A stretch of 64,000 nt of DNA from Micromonospora craniellae (GCF_014764405.1 NZ_CP061725.1:4216001-4280000), one strand, 5' to 3'. Positions 40,198-50,199 are shown, counted from the first letter of the stretch. Translations and numbers: made by a program. The notes: generated by a model from the letters alone, not told the origin.

Positions 40198-43100
40198 GTG
40201 AGCACCGGACCGACGACCCTGCCCGCCAGCGGTGACGCCGTGCCGAAGGCGCCTCGCCGCCTGTTCCGGCTGCGTGACGCGCGGATCCGGTCGAAGCTGG
40301 CGCTGATCCTGGTCGTGCCGGTCGCCGCGGTCATCGCGCTGGCCACCGTCCGTCTCGTCTCCGTCGGCGAGGGCGCGTACGACGCCACCCAGGCGCGGTC
40401 GCTGACCGCGCTCTCCATCAACATCTCCGCGCTCACCAACGACCTGCACGCCGAACGGATGGCGGCGGCGGCCTACCTGGCCCAGCCGCAGCCGCAGGCC
40501 GACGCGTACAACCTGCGGGTCCGGCAGACCCAGCAGCGGATCGACGCGTACCGCGCGGAGCGGTCCAAGGTCGGTGAGGTACCCAGCGCGGTCGGTGACC
40601 GCCTGAAGGTCATCGACACGCACCTGGACACCCTGGACGGCACCCGGCAGGAGGTGCTCGACCGCTCGCAGATGGAGGTCGCCGAGGCGGCCCTGCGGTA
40701 CGGCGTGGTCCTGGCCGACCTGGTCTCCTACGGCGACGGTCTGGCCCAGCTGCCGGGCGAGGAACAGCTGGCCGACAGCCGCCGCGCGGTGGCCGCCTTC
40801 GCCCGCGCGAAGGCCGCCGTCGCCGAGGAGGGGTCGATCGTGTTCACCGCGCTGAGTCGGGGCCGGCTGGACAACGAGCAGTTCTCCGCGTTCGTGGCCA
40901 CGCTGACCGGGCAGCAGGAGGCGCTGCTGGCCTTCTCACTGGCCGCCAACCCGGCCCAGCGGGCCCTGGTCGAGAGCACCGTCTCCGGTGACGCGGTGGT
41001 GCTGGCCGACCGGATCGCCACCGACATCAGCCGGTCGGTGGGGAACCGCTCGCCGATCAGCGCCCAGGACGCCACCGCGGCGATCGGCGCGGTCAACGAG
41101 CTGATGCGCTGGGCCGAGATCGAGCTCCAGGACCAGCTGCTCGCCCAGGCCGAGCAGGCCCGTACGGACGTCATCCGTCAGGCCATCGTCGAGTCGACGC
41201 TGGTGCTGCTCACCCTGATCATCGCGGTGACGCTGGCCGTGGTGCTGGCCCGTTCACTGAACCACTCGCTGCGCCGGCTGCGTGAGGGTGCGCTCTCGGT
41301 GGCCAACCACGACCTGCCCGAGGCGGTGCGCCGGCTCCAGGGCATGGGCAACGTCAGTGACGGCAGCGTCGACGAGATCGTCCGCGAGGTGCGGGACCCG
41401 ATCCAGCTCAACAACCGCGACGAGGTGGGACAGGTCGCCCTGGCCTTCAACGTCGTACACCGGGAGGCGGTCCGGGTCGCGGCCGAACAGGCGGCCCTGC
41501 GGACGAGCGTCTCGGCGATGTTCCTCAACCTGGCCCGGCGCAGTCAGACCCTGGTCGACCGGATGATCGGCGAACTCGACGCGATCGAGCGTGGCGAGGA
41601 GGACCCGAAGCGGCTCGCCCAGCTCTTCGAGCTCGACCACCTCGCCACCCGGATGCGTCGCAACGACGAGAATCTGCTCGTGCTGGCCGGCGCGGACTCG
41701 GCCGTGCCCCGCCGCGACGACGCGTTGCTGGTGGACGTGCTGCGCGCCGCGCAGTCCGAGGTGGAGCTCTACAACCGGATCGAGTTCGGCACGGTCGACA
41801 CCGACGTCTCGGTGGCCGCGCACGCGGTCAACGACGTGGTGCGGTTGGTGGCCGAGTTGCTCGACAACGCCACCCGCTTCTCGCCGCCGAACACCACCGT
41901 GGTCGCCGACGGCCGCCGCATCCGCGACTACGTGCTGATCCAGATCGAGGACCGGGGCCTCGGCCTCAGCGACGAGCAGCTCGACTCGCTCAACCGGCGG
42001 CTCGCCGCGCCGTCCACCGTCGACGTGGCCGCCTTCCGGCTGATGGGTCTCGCGGTGGTCAGCCGGCTCGCGGCCCGGTACGGCATCCGGGTCGAGCTGC
42101 GCCGCAACGTCGAGGGTGGCACCGTGGCGCAGGTCACCCTGCCTGCCTCGACGGTGATCCTGCCGAGCCTGCGGGGCCGCGACCAGATCACCCGGCCTCG
42201 CCAGCAGCTCGCCGTCGAGCAGACCCCGGCGCCGCCGCCCCCCGCAGAGCCGCTCACCGGCGCCGGTCGGACCAACCTCGCCACGTTGACCGAGCAGTGG
42301 CGCAACAACAGCCCCTCCTCGGCACCGTGGCCGGCCGCGAACCCGGCCCCGGCACCGGAGACCCCGCCGGCCCGTAGCGCACCGCCCGCCTTCTCCGGCT
42401 TCAACGCCGGTACGCCGACGGTCTCCCAGCCGGCGTTCGACCCGCTGCCGCAGCGGAACGTGCCGCCTGCCGCCCGACCCGACCCGGTCGCACCGGTGCT
42501 GCCGGTCGGTCCGGTCGCCGGGGCGCCGATGAGCGCGCCCACCGCGTTCGGCGTGGGTGCCCCCACGCAGAACGACACTCCCTTCCGTGGCCTGGGCGCC
42601 AGCCTGGCAGCTACCGCGCCGCAGGCCACCGCACCGATCACCGCCCCGCCGGAACCACAGGCCGAGGCGCCGATCTTCCGCGAGATGGAGGCGGTCTGGT
42701 TCCGTTCACACGGCAACGACGCCACCGCCATCTTCAGCCGACCGCAGTTCGACGAGCCGCCGCAGCCGGCCGCCGGCCCACCCACGCCGGCCGTCGAGCC
42801 GACTCGGGGACGGAGCCCGTTGCCCACTCGTACGCCCGGTGCGGCAGCCGCCGCGACACCCGCGCCACCGCCGTCGTCGTACCACTCGCCGCCGGCCGCT
42901 TCCACCGCGACGACCGCCGCGACCACCCCGCTGCCGACGGTGACACCGGCTGCCGCGCCGCCACCGCCTCCGCCGGCCACGCCGCCTCCGCCGGCCACGC
43001 CACCGGCGTCGGAATCCGACGCCTGGCGGACCGCGGCCGACGACGGCTGGTCGCGGGCCAGCCGCGCGGCCGAGCCGACCCCGTCCGGTACCACCCGGTC

Positions 43101-43293
43101 CGGACTGCCGAAGCGGGTGCCGCAGCAACAGCTCGTCCCCGGTGGGATCGAGCCCCGCAACGGACGTGAACGCAGTCGTCGCACGCCGGACGAAGTACGC
43201 GGTCTGCTCTCGGCCTACCACCGTGGCGTGCAGCGCGGACGGACGGCCGGATCGACCCAGGACAGCACCTCGACCAAGGAGACGAGCCGATGA
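40198..43293 (+). CDS. Conservon nitrate/nitrite-sensing-type histidine kinase (CvnA-like)
   Basis: A 1031-residue membrane sensor. TM1 is near residues 28-50 (SKLALILVVPVAAVIALATV). An extracellular helical NIT-type sensing domain (about 50-325) is followed by TM2 (about 330-350) and a HAMP-like segment. The HATPase domain shows ELLDNATRFSPPNTTVV and IEDRGLGLSDEQLDSLN. From about 660 it is Pro/Ala-rich. GTG start behind CGGAGG. The stop overlaps the next gene by 4 bases. It is the first of four conservon genes and lies near the nitrate cluster. Confidence 0.9.
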   Translation: MSTGPTTLPASGDAVPKAPRRLFRLRDARIRSKLALILVVPVAAVIALATVRLVSVGEGAYDATQARSLTALSINISALTNDLHAERMAAAAYLAQPQPQADAYNLRVRQTQQRIDAYRAERSKVGEVPSAVGDRLKVIDTHLDTLDGTRQEVLDRSQMEVAEAALRYGVVLADLVSYGDGLAQLPGEEQLADSRRAVAAFARAKAAVAEEGSIVFTALSRGRLDNEQFSAFVATLTGQQEALLAFSLAANPAQRALVESTVSGDAVVLADRIATDISRSVGNRSPISAQDATAAIGAVNELMRWAEIELQDQLLAQAEQARTDVIRQAIVESTLVLLTLIIAVTLAVVLARSLNHSLRRLREGALSVANHDLPEAVRRLQGMGNVSDGSVDEIVREVRDPIQLNNRDEVGQVALAFNVVHREAVRVAAEQAALRTSVSAMFLNLARRSQTLVDRMIGELDAIERGEEDPKRLAQLFELDHLATRMRRNDENLLVLAGADSAVPRRDDALLVDVLRAAQSEVELYNRIEFGTVDTDVSVAAHAVNDVVRLVAELLDNATRFSPPNTTVVADGRRIRDYVLIQIEDRGLGLSDEQLDSLNRRLAAPSTVDVAAFRLMGLAVVSRLAARYGIRVELRRNVEGGTVAQVTLPASTVILPSLRGRDQITRPRQQLAVEQTPAPPPPAEPLTGAGRTNLATLTEQWRNNSPSSAPWPAANPAPAPETPPARSAPPAFSGFNAGTPTVSQPAFDPLPQRNVPPAARPDPVAPVLPVGPVAGAPMSAPTAFGVGAPTQNDTPFRGLGASLAATAPQATAPITAPPEPQAEAPIFREMEAVWFRSHGNDATAIFSRPQFDEPPQPAAGPPTPAVEPTRGRSPLPTRTPGAAAAATPAPPPSSYHSPPAASTATTAATTPLPTVTPAAAPPPPPPATPPPPATPPASESDAWRTAADDGWSRASRAAEPTPSGTTRSGLPKRVPQQQLVPGGIEPRNGRERSRRTPDEVRGLLSAYHRGVQRGRTAGSTQDSTSTKETSR

Positions 43294-43697
43294 ACAGGCC
43301 AGCGGCCATGCAGGACATGGGTTGGCTGCTCACCAACTTCGCCGACAGCGTGGCGGGTATCGCTCACGTGGTGGCGGTGTCCGCCGACGGACTGCTCCTC
43401 GCTTCCTCCCGTGACCTGCCCGGGGACCGGGCGGAGCAGCTCGCCGCGATCACCTCCGGCGTGGTGAGCCTGACCGAGGGCGCCGCGCGGATGTTCAGCG
43501 CGGGCGGGGTGCTGCAGACGGTGATCGAGATGGACAGCGGTTACCTGTTCCTGATGTCGATCAGCGACGGCTCGTCGATGGCGGTGCTCGCGGCGCGTAG
43601 CTGCGACGTCGGGCAGGTGGGCTACGAGATGGCACTGCTGGTCGAGCGGGTCGGCGCGGCGCTGGTGCCGCTGCCCCGGGACGCGGTGCGGTCATAA
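43290..43697 (+). CDS. Roadblock/LC7 domain protein (CvnB-like)
   Basis: A 135-residue roadblock/LC7 protein: LGWLLTNFADSVAGIAHVVA-like start, VSADGLLLASSRDLPGDRAE, QLAAITSGVVSLTEGAARMF and YLFLMSISDGSSMAVLAARS. Such proteins act as regulators or partners of the adjacent small GTPase. It overlaps the kinase stop (ATGA), so the genes are coupled. Confidence 0.93.
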   Translation: MNRPAAMQDMGWLLTNFADSVAGIAHVVAVSADGLLLASSRDLPGDRAEQLAAITSGVVSLTEGAARMFSAGGVLQTVIEMDSGYLFLMSISDGSSMAVLAARSCDVGQVGYEMALLVERVGAALVPLPRDAVRS

Positions 43698-43783
43698 CAG
43701 GGACAGCACCGGCGCAACCCCGCGCCGGTACGGAGGAGATCCGGTGGCGCCATGCCGGCGGAGGGGAGAGGAGGTGATCGCGG

Positions 43784-44149
43784 ATGGAGCAACATCGACG
43801 TGACCCGCGGGGGGCGCTGGTGCGGCCGTACGCGGTCACCCGGGGACGGACCGAGCCGCGGCAGGACATCGCCCTGGAAGCGGTGCTGGTAGCCAGCCCC
43901 ACCCAGATCGCCGAGTCGCGGTTTGCCGGGCATGACAAGCATCGCATCGCCATGGTTTGCGAGAGCCGGCCCGAATCGCTGGCGGAAATCGCCGCGTACA
44001 CCCGGCTACCGCTGGGTGTCGCCCGGGTGTTGGTCGCCGACATGGTGGCCGAGGGCCTGTTGACGCTACAGACGGCCGCTCCCGCCACAGGTTTCGAGGA
44101 GCGGATGGAAATGCTGGGAAGGGTGCTGAGTGGACTTCGCGAGCTATGA
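43784..44149 (+). CDS. DUF742 protein (CvnC-like)
   Basis: A 121-residue DUF742 protein: RGALVRPYAVTRGRTEPRQD, IALEAVLVAS and IAAYTRLPLGVARVLVADMV, with a winged-helix-like ending and EGLLTLQ. Conservon DUF742 proteins form a membrane-associated signalling complex with the kinase, roadblock protein and GTPase. It overlaps the GTPase gene by 20 bases. Confidence 0.9.
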   Translation: MEQHRRDPRGALVRPYAVTRGRTEPRQDIALEAVLVASPTQIAESRFAGHDKHRIAMVCESRPESLAEIAAYTRLPLGVARVLVADMVAEGLLTLQTAAPATGFEERMEMLGRVLSGLREL

Positions 44150-44753
44150 CCCCGCCGGGGCCCGCCAGAGCCGGGGAATCATCTCCGCGAAGATCGTCGT
44201 CGCGGGTGGCTTCGGTGTCGGCAAGACCACGTTGGTCGGCGCGATCTCGGAGATCACGCCGCTGACCACCGAGGCGGTGATGACTGCGGCGGGTGTCGGC
44301 ATCGACGACCCGTCCAAGGTGCCGGGCAAGGAGACCACCACGGTCGCCATGGACTTCGGCCGGATCACCATGGCGCAGGACCTGATCCTGTACCTCTTCG
44401 GCACACCCGGGCAGACCCGGTTCTGGTTCATGTGGGACGAGATCATTCGGGGCGCGGTGGGTGCCACGGTGCTGGTGGACACCCGCCGGATCACCGACGC
44501 GTTCGCACCGCTGGACTACTTCGAGAGCCGGCGGCTGCCGTACGTGGTGGCGCTCAACCGGTTCGACGGCGCGCAGCAGTACGAACTGGAGGAGGTCCGC
44601 GAGGCGCTGGCCATCTCGCCGGACGTGCCGCTGGTGCTGACCGACGCCCGGCAGCGCGACTCCGTCAAGCGGGTGCTGATGACCGTCGTCGAGCACGCCA
44701 TGGCGCGGTTGCAGGCCGAGCACGACCGGGGCTTCCCGACCCCGGTCGGCTGA
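44130..44753 (+). CDS. Conservon GTP-binding protein (CvnD-like)
   Basis: A 207-residue small GTPase of the conservon type. The P-loop is VVAGGFGVGKTTLVGAISEI. G2/G3-like elements include KETTTVAMDFGRITM and LYLFGTPGQTRFWFMWDEII; VALNRFDGAQQYE carries an N-x-x-D-like base-recognition motif. It is the last of the four-gene set; the signal is not known from sequence. Confidence 0.94.
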   Translation: MDFASYDPAGARQSRGIISAKIVVAGGFGVGKTTLVGAISEITPLTTEAVMTAAGVGIDDPSKVPGKETTTVAMDFGRITMAQDLILYLFGTPGQTRFWFMWDEIIRGAVGATVLVDTRRITDAFAPLDYFESRRLPYVVALNRFDGAQQYELEEVREALAISPDVPLVLTDARQRDSVKRVLMTVVEHAMARLQAEHDRGFPTPVG

Positions 44754-44804
44754 GTCGTGACGGGAGCCCGCCGGTGCGAACCACCGGCGGGTTTCCGCAT
44801 GCGG

Positions 44805-45893
44805 TCAGTCGACGCGCAGCCGGTAACCGCGCTTGACGACCGTCTGCACCACCCGGGGGGCCTTCAGCCCGGCCCGCAGCCGGGCCACCGCCATCTCCAC
44901 CGCGTGCTCGTCGGCGCCGCGTGGCAACGTCCGCAGCAGGGCGGTACGCGACAGCACCCGCCCCGGGGTCTGGGCGAGTGCCCGCAGCACCGCCATCGGC
45001 GCCGGGGCCAGCGGTCGCAGCTCACCGTCCATCACCGCCGCATGCCCACGCAGAGTGAGCAGGTGCCCGGCGGCCTTGATGGTGACCGTCCGACGGGGCA
45101 GTTCGTCGACGATGGTGCGGACCAGCGCACCCAGCCTCGCCCGGCTCGGCGCGCTCACCGGTACGCCCCGTCGCACCAGCGGCTCGGCGGTGACCGGGCC
45201 GACGCAAATGGCCAGCACGTCACCGCGCAGGGCGTCCAGCACCGTCTCCGTGCGGTCACCGGCGGCCCGCAGCAACGCCTCCGCAGCGGGTGCCGAGGTG
45301 AACGTGACCGCGTCCACCAGTCGGCCGGCCACCAGGTCGACCAGCCGGTGCAGCGGGGCCGGGTCGGTCGGTGGCGCCCACCGGTAGACCGGGATCTCGA
45401 TGACCGTGGCTCCGGCGTCCTCCAGCGCGCGGGTGCACTCCGGTTGCCGCTCGCCGTGCAACTGCATGGCGATCACCTGCCCGGCCACGCCCCGCCGACG
45501 CAGGTGGTCGACCACCTCGTCGCAGCTCTCCGACTCCGGGGACCACTGGTCGTACAGTCCGGCGGCCCGGATCGCGCCCCGGGCCTTGGGGCCCCGGGCC
45601 ACCACGTACGCGCCGCCGAGGACCGAGCGCAACGGCTCGGCCAACCCCCAGCCCTCGGCGGCCTCCAGCCACCCGCGCATACCGATCCCGGTGTTGGCCA
45701 TCAGCACGTCCGGCGGCCGGTCCAGGCAGGTACGGGTCGCCTCGCGCAACTCGGTGTCGTCGGCGAGCGGCACGATCCGCAGGGCGGGGGCGAGCACCAC
45801 CCGGGCACCGCGCCGTTGCAGTAGCGCGGCGAGTTCGTCCCGCCGCCGGTCGGCGGTCACCCCGATGGTGAAGCCGGCCAGTTCCTCGCCCAT
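44805..45893 (-). CDS. nnaR: HemD-domain winged-helix regulator of nitrate/nitrite assimilation (NnaR-like)
   Basis: A 362-residue two-part protein. The N-terminal uroporphyrinogen-III-synthase-like domain (about 1-255) has EELAGFTIGVTADRRRDELA, PPDVLMANTGIGMRGWLEAA and VDAVTFTSAPAAEALL. The C-terminal OmpR-type DNA-binding domain (about 265-362) ends VVQTVVKRGYRLRVD. In Streptomyces this architecture is NnaR, a co-activator with GlnR of nitrate/nitrite genes. It is the last gene of the nas/nir operon, one base from nirD. Confidence 0.88.
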   Translation of the reverse strand: MGEELAGFTIGVTADRRRDELAALLQRRGARVVLAPALRIVPLADDTELREATRTCLDRPPDVLMANTGIGMRGWLEAAEGWGLAEPLRSVLGGAYVVARGPKARGAIRAAGLYDQWSPESESCDEVVDHLRRRGVAGQVIAMQLHGERQPECTRALEDAGATVIEIPVYRWAPPTDPAPLHRLVDLVAGRLVDAVTFTSAPAAEALLRAAGDRTETVLDALRGDVLAICVGPVTAEPLVRRGVPVSAPSRARLGALVRTIVDELPRRTVTIKAAGHLLTLRGHAAVMDGELRPLAPAPMAVLRALAQTPGRVLSRTALLRTLPRGADEHAVEMAVARLRAGLKAPRVVQTVVKRGYRLRVD

Positions 45894-46244
45894 TCACCCC
45901 TCCTGTCGCAGCCGCACCTCGACCAGACCGTTCCGGCAACGGATCTCGTGCCGGGTCACGGAGACGCCGGGCAGGTCGAGACAAACCCCCGTACGCAGGT
46001 CGTACACCTGCTTGTGCAGCGGCGACGCGACCGTGGGCACGCCCTGCCGGCTGCCCACGATCCCCCGGGACAGCACGTACGCCTCGGCGACCGGATCGCG
46101 GTTGTCGATCGCGTACAGCCCGTCCCCGGTGCGGAAGATCGCCACCTGCGCCCCGTCGACGAGGGCGGCGACGCCCCGGTCCGGGTCCAGCCGGTCCAGC
46201 GGGCAGACCACGTGCCAGCGCAGCGTCGTCGTCGCGGTGCTCAT
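45894..46244 (-). CDS. nirD: Nitrite reductase small subunit
   Basis: NirD is the small, Rieske-fold subunit of NADH-dependent assimilatory nitrite reductase. The product is 116 residues: LRWHVVCPLDRLDPDRGVAA, VAIFRTGDGLYAIDNRDPVA and VASPLHKQVYDLRTGVCLDL. The Rieske cluster ligands are not preserved (SPLH in place of CxH), as is usual for NirD. ATG overlaps the nirB stop by 4 bases. Confidence 0.93.
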   Translation of the reverse strand: MSTATTTLRWHVVCPLDRLDPDRGVAALVDGAQVAIFRTGDGLYAIDNRDPVAEAYVLSRGIVGSRQGVPTVASPLHKQVYDLRTGVCLDLPGVSVTRHEIRCRNGLVEVRLRQEG

Positions 46245-48763
46245 CGCCGTACCTCCGGCAGGCCGAGGGTGACCGGTTGGCGGCCGTCGGGTGAGGGTGA
46301 CCGGCCGCCGACCGGTACGGGTTGTCCGCGTTCGGTGCCGAAGGTGATCGACGGGTCGGGTACGTCCGGCGCGTTCACGAACGAGGTGAACCGGCGTAGC
46401 CGGTCCGGGTCGTCGAGCACGTCCCGCCATTCGTCCGAGTAGGACGTGACGTGCCGGGCCATCGCGGCCTCCAGGTCCGCGCAGAGACCGAGCGAGTCGT
46501 CCACGATCACCGACCGGAGGTGGGCGAGTCCGCCTTCCATCGCCTCGATCCAGGCGGCGGTGCGTTGCAGCCGGTCGGCGGTGCGGACGTAGTACATCAG
46601 GAACCTGTCGATCAGCGTGATCAACGCCTCGGTGGACAGGTCGGTGGCGAACAGGTCGGCGTGCCGGGGCCGGAAGCCGCCGTTGCCGCCGACGTAGAGG
46701 TTCCAGCCGGTCTCGGTGGCGATGATGCCGAAGTCCTTGCTGCGCGCCTCGGCGCACTCGCGGGCACAGCCGGAGACCGCTGACTTGATCTTGTGTGGGG
46801 CACGGAGTCCCCGGTAGCGCAGCTCCAACGCGACGGCGAGCCCGACCGCGTCCTGCACCCCGTACCGGCACCAGGTGGCGCCCACGCAGGACTTCACCGT
46901 GCGCAGCGCCTTGCCGTACGCGTGCCCGGACTCGAAACCGGCGTCGACCAACCGGCGCCAGATCTGCGGCAACTGGTCGACCCGCGCGCCGAACAGGTCG
47001 ATCCGCTGCCCGCCGGTGATCTTCGTGTAGAGCCGGAAGTCGCGGGCCACCTTGCCGATCACGATCAGCTTCTCCGGGGTGATCTCGCCGCCCGGGATCC
47101 TCGGCACCACCGAGTAGCTGCCGTCGCGTTGCAGGTTCGCCAGGAAGTGGTCGTTGGTGTCCTGCAAGGACGCCTGCTCGCCGTCGAGAATGTGCCCGCC
47201 GCCGAGCGAGGCGAGGATCGAGGCGACGACCGGCTTGCAGATGTCGCAGCCCCGCCCCCGACCGTGCTCGGCGATCAGCCGGGAGAACGTCCGGATGTCG
47301 CGTACCCGGACGATGTCGAACAGCTCCTGCCGGCCGACATCGAAGTGCTCGCACAGCGCCCGGGACTGGACCACACCGGCCGCGTCGAGCAACTGCTTGA
47401 GCATCGGCACGCAGGAGCCGCAACTGGTGCCGGCCCGGGTGCATGCCTTCAACGCGGGCACGTCCGCGCAGCCGGCCGCGATCGCCGCGTCGACGTCGCC
47501 CCGGGTGACCGCGTTGCAGGAGCAGACCTGGGCGGACGCGGGCAGCGCGCTCGCCGCCGCACCCGCCGCCTGCTCGGGGGCGAGCAGCGCAAGCGGTACG
47601 GCCGGCAACGGCCCGCCGACACTGGCCCGCAACGTCGGGTACGCCGACGCGTCGCCCACCAGCACCCCGCCGAGCAGCGTCGTCGCGTCGTCGGAGAGGA
47701 CCAGCTTGGCGTAGACCCGGGTGGCCGGATCGGTCCAGGTCACGTCCAGGCAGCCCGGCGTGGTGCCGTGCGCGTCACCGAAGGAGGCCACGTCGACGCC
47801 GAGCAGCTTGAGCTTGGTGGCGGTGTCCGCGCCCGGGAAGGTGGCCTCCCCGCCGACCAGCCGATCGGCCACCACCTCGGCCATCGCGTACCCGGGGGCG
47901 ACCAGCCCGTAGCAGGTGCCCTGCACCGCAGCACACTCGCCGACCGCGTAGATCCGCTCGTCGGAGGTCCGGCAGGCGTCGTCGACCAGTACGCCGCCGC
48001 GCGGGCCGACCTCCAGCCCGACCGCGCGGGCCAGCTCGTCACGAGGCCGGATGCCGGCGGCCACCACCACCAGGTCGGTGTCGAGCAGCGTGCCGTCGGC
48101 CAGCTCCAGGGCACCGACCGCGCCGTCCTGGCCGGGCCGCAACGCGGTCGTCGCCATCCCCAGGTGACAGGCCACGCCCAGCTCCTCGACGTAGCGGCGC
48201 AGCATCGCGCCACCGGCGGTGTCGACCTGCACCGGCATCAGCCGGGGCGCGAACTCCACCACGCGGGTGGCCAGCCCGAGCAGGCGCAGCGCGTTCGCCG
48301 CCTCCAGGCCGAGCAGACCGCCGCCGATCACCGCGCCGGTCCGTCGGCCCCGCGCGTGCTCGCGGATCGCCACGAGGTCGTCCAGCGTCCGGTAGACGAA
48401 CACACCCGGCAGGTCCGTACCCGCCACCGGCGGCACGAACGCCGACGACCCGGTGGCCAGGACCAGCACGTCGTACGGGTGCTCGCCGGTCGCCGTGGTC
48501 ACCACCCGACGGGTCCGGTCCACCCCGGTGGCCGGCTCGCCGAGGCGCAACTCGACCCCGTCGTACGGGGTGTGCAGGTTCAACTCGTCCGCGTCAGCTC
48601 CGTCGAAGTACGCGGAGAGCCGCACCCGGTCGTACGCGGGTCGGGTCTCCTCGGCGAGCACGGTGACCCGCCACCGCCCCTGCGGATCGCGCGACCGCAC
48701 CGCGTCGACGAACCGTTGCCCGACCATGCCGTTGCCGATCACGACCACGTTGCCGCCGGTCAT
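46241..48763 (-). CDS. nirB: Nitrite reductase large subunit
   Basis: NirB reduces nitrite to ammonium with NADH. The product is 840 residues. Domains: FAD/NAD(P)-binding (VVVIGNGMVGQRFVDAV, about 1-390); BFD-type [2Fe-2S] (QVCSCNAVTRGDVDAAIAAG, TSCGSCVPM); ferredoxin-like and sirohaem domains, with ligand Cys in CVGATWC and SGCARECAEA. I chose the ATG at 48763, which overlaps the preceding stop by 4 bases. It is cytoplasmic. Confidence 0.95.
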   Translation of the reverse strand: MTGGNVVVIGNGMVGQRFVDAVRSRDPQGRWRVTVLAEETRPAYDRVRLSAYFDGADADELNLHTPYDGVELRLGEPATGVDRTRRVVTTATGEHPYDVLVLATGSSAFVPPVAGTDLPGVFVYRTLDDLVAIREHARGRRTGAVIGGGLLGLEAANALRLLGLATRVVEFAPRLMPVQVDTAGGAMLRRYVEELGVACHLGMATTALRPGQDGAVGALELADGTLLDTDLVVVAAGIRPRDELARAVGLEVGPRGGVLVDDACRTSDERIYAVGECAAVQGTCYGLVAPGYAMAEVVADRLVGGEATFPGADTATKLKLLGVDVASFGDAHGTTPGCLDVTWTDPATRVYAKLVLSDDATTLLGGVLVGDASAYPTLRASVGGPLPAVPLALLAPEQAAGAAASALPASAQVCSCNAVTRGDVDAAIAAGCADVPALKACTRAGTSCGSCVPMLKQLLDAAGVVQSRALCEHFDVGRQELFDIVRVRDIRTFSRLIAEHGRGRGCDICKPVVASILASLGGGHILDGEQASLQDTNDHFLANLQRDGSYSVVPRIPGGEITPEKLIVIGKVARDFRLYTKITGGQRIDLFGARVDQLPQIWRRLVDAGFESGHAYGKALRTVKSCVGATWCRYGVQDAVGLAVALELRYRGLRAPHKIKSAVSGCARECAEARSKDFGIIATETGWNLYVGGNGGFRPRHADLFATDLSTEALITLIDRFLMYYVRTADRLQRTAAWIEAMEGGLAHLRSVIVDDSLGLCADLEAAMARHVTSYSDEWRDVLDDPDRLRRFTSFVNAPDVPDPSITFGTERGQPVPVGGRSPSPDGRQPVTLGLPEVRR

Positions 48764-50199
48764 CGTCCCACCTCCACCGGATCCGATCTGGACAACCAGT
48801 CGACGATGCCGGCGACCGCGTCGCGGCAGCCGCCGCAGCCGGTGCCGGCCCTGGTCCCGGCGACGACCTCGTCGACCGTGCGGGCTCCGCCGCGCCAGCA
48901 GGCCACCAGGGCGCCCTTGCTGACCGTGTTGCACTGGCACACCGTGGCCGCGTCCGGCATCAGCGCCGGGGACGCGGCCGGGGTGGCGACGGCGCCGCCG
49001 AGCGACCGGCCCAGCAGTAGCGCCCGCCGGTCGGCGGGGACCGGTTGACCCCGGTCGAACAGCTGTACCACGGTGCCCACCGAGGGGTTGTCGCCGAGCA
49101 GGATCGCCCCGGCCAGCCGCTCGTCGTGGATCCGCAACCGCGCGTACGTGCCACGGGCCGGGTCGGCGAAGGTCAGCTCCTCACCGGGGCCACCGGTCGG
49201 GTCACCCATCGAGGCGAGATCGATGCCGGCTGCCTTGAGCCGGGTCACCACCGGCCGGGGCCGGTACCGGGCCGACGGATCCTCCCCGGTCAACAACTGG
49301 GCGACCACCCGGGCCTGTGCCCAGGCCGGTGCCACCAGCCCGTTCGGCGAGGTGCCGTGCTGCGCGCAGTCGCCGATCGCCGAGATCCGTGGGTCGCCGG
49401 TACGCAGCCGGTCGTCGACCAGCACACCCCGGTCCACCGCCAACCCGGCCGCCTCGGCCAGGGCGGTCTCCGGGCGTACCCCGCAGGCGAGCACCAGCAG
49501 GTCGGCGTCGAGAACCCGGCCGTCGGACAGCTCCAGGCGTACCCCGGTGGCGTCGGCCGCGAGCGCCGTCGGAGTGACGGCCAGATGGGTGGTCACCCCC
49601 AGGTCGGCGAGCGTGCCGGCGAGCATCGTGGCGGCCGCCGCGTCGAGCTGCCGCTCCATCAGGTACGGCACCCGGTGCACGACCGCGACGTCGAGCCCTC
49701 GGGCGGCCAGGCCCCGGGCCGCCTCCAGGCCGAGCAGCCCGCCACCGAGCACCAGCGCCCGCCGGGCACCCCCGGCCACCGCGACGATGCGCCGACAGTC
49801 GTCCAGGGTGCGGAACGCGATCACCCGGTCCGGCAGTCGCGCCGGGTCGAGACCGGGAAACGGCGGCACCACCGCCCGAGCGCCCGTGGCGAGGACCAGA
49901 TGGTCGTAGCGGATCCGGTCACCGTCGTCGGTGCCTACCTCCCCGGCGGCGCGGTCGACGGCCCGGACCGTGACTCCGGTCCGTACGTCGACACCCCGTC
50001 CGGCGGCCTCCGCCAACTCCACGTCCAGCTCGTTGATCTTGCCGGTGAGCAGCGTGGACAGCATGATCCGGTTGTACGCCCGGTGCGGCTCCGCCCCGAG
50101 CACGGTCACCTTCAGATCCCCGCCCCGCCCGCGCAGCTCACTCGCCAACCGGGCACCGGCCATCCCGTTGCCGACCACGACCACCCGATCGTTGCTCAT
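48760..50199 (-). CDS. nasB: Nitrate reductase electron-transfer subunit (NasB-like)
   Basis: A 479-residue FAD/NAD(P) oxidoreductase with a C-terminal BFD-type [2Fe-2S] domain. RVVVVGNGMAGARLASELRG opens the FAD fold; CGVRPETALAEAAGLAVDRG and ISAIGDCAQHG follow. The cluster ligands are in TVCQCNTVSKGALVACW and GTGCGGCRDAV. It most likely passes electrons from NAD(P)H to the molybdoenzyme. It overlaps nirB downstream and a 27-codon mini-ORF upstream. Confidence 0.88.
   Translation of the reverse strand: MSNDRVVVVGNGMAGARLASELRGRGGDLKVTVLGAEPHRAYNRIMLSTLLTGKINELDVELAEAAGRGVDVRTGVTVRAVDRAAGEVGTDDGDRIRYDHLVLATGARAVVPPFPGLDPARLPDRVIAFRTLDDCRRIVAVAGGARRALVLGGGLLGLEAARGLAARGLDVAVVHRVPYLMERQLDAAAATMLAGTLADLGVTTHLAVTPTALAADATGVRLELSDGRVLDADLLVLACGVRPETALAEAAGLAVDRGVLVDDRLRTGDPRISAIGDCAQHGTSPNGLVAPAWAQARVVAQLLTGEDPSARYRPRPVVTRLKAAGIDLASMGDPTGGPGEELTFADPARGTYARLRIHDERLAGAILLGDNPSVGTVVQLFDRGQPVPADRRALLLGRSLGGAVATPAASPALMPDAATVCQCNTVSKGALVACWRGGARTVDEVVAGTRAGTGCGGCRDAVAGIVDWLSRSDPVEVGR

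Noticed and set aside
46793..49048. 751-codon plus-strand frame opposite nirB
   Set aside because: NirB with all cofactor motifs occupies the other strand; this frame has shadow composition only.
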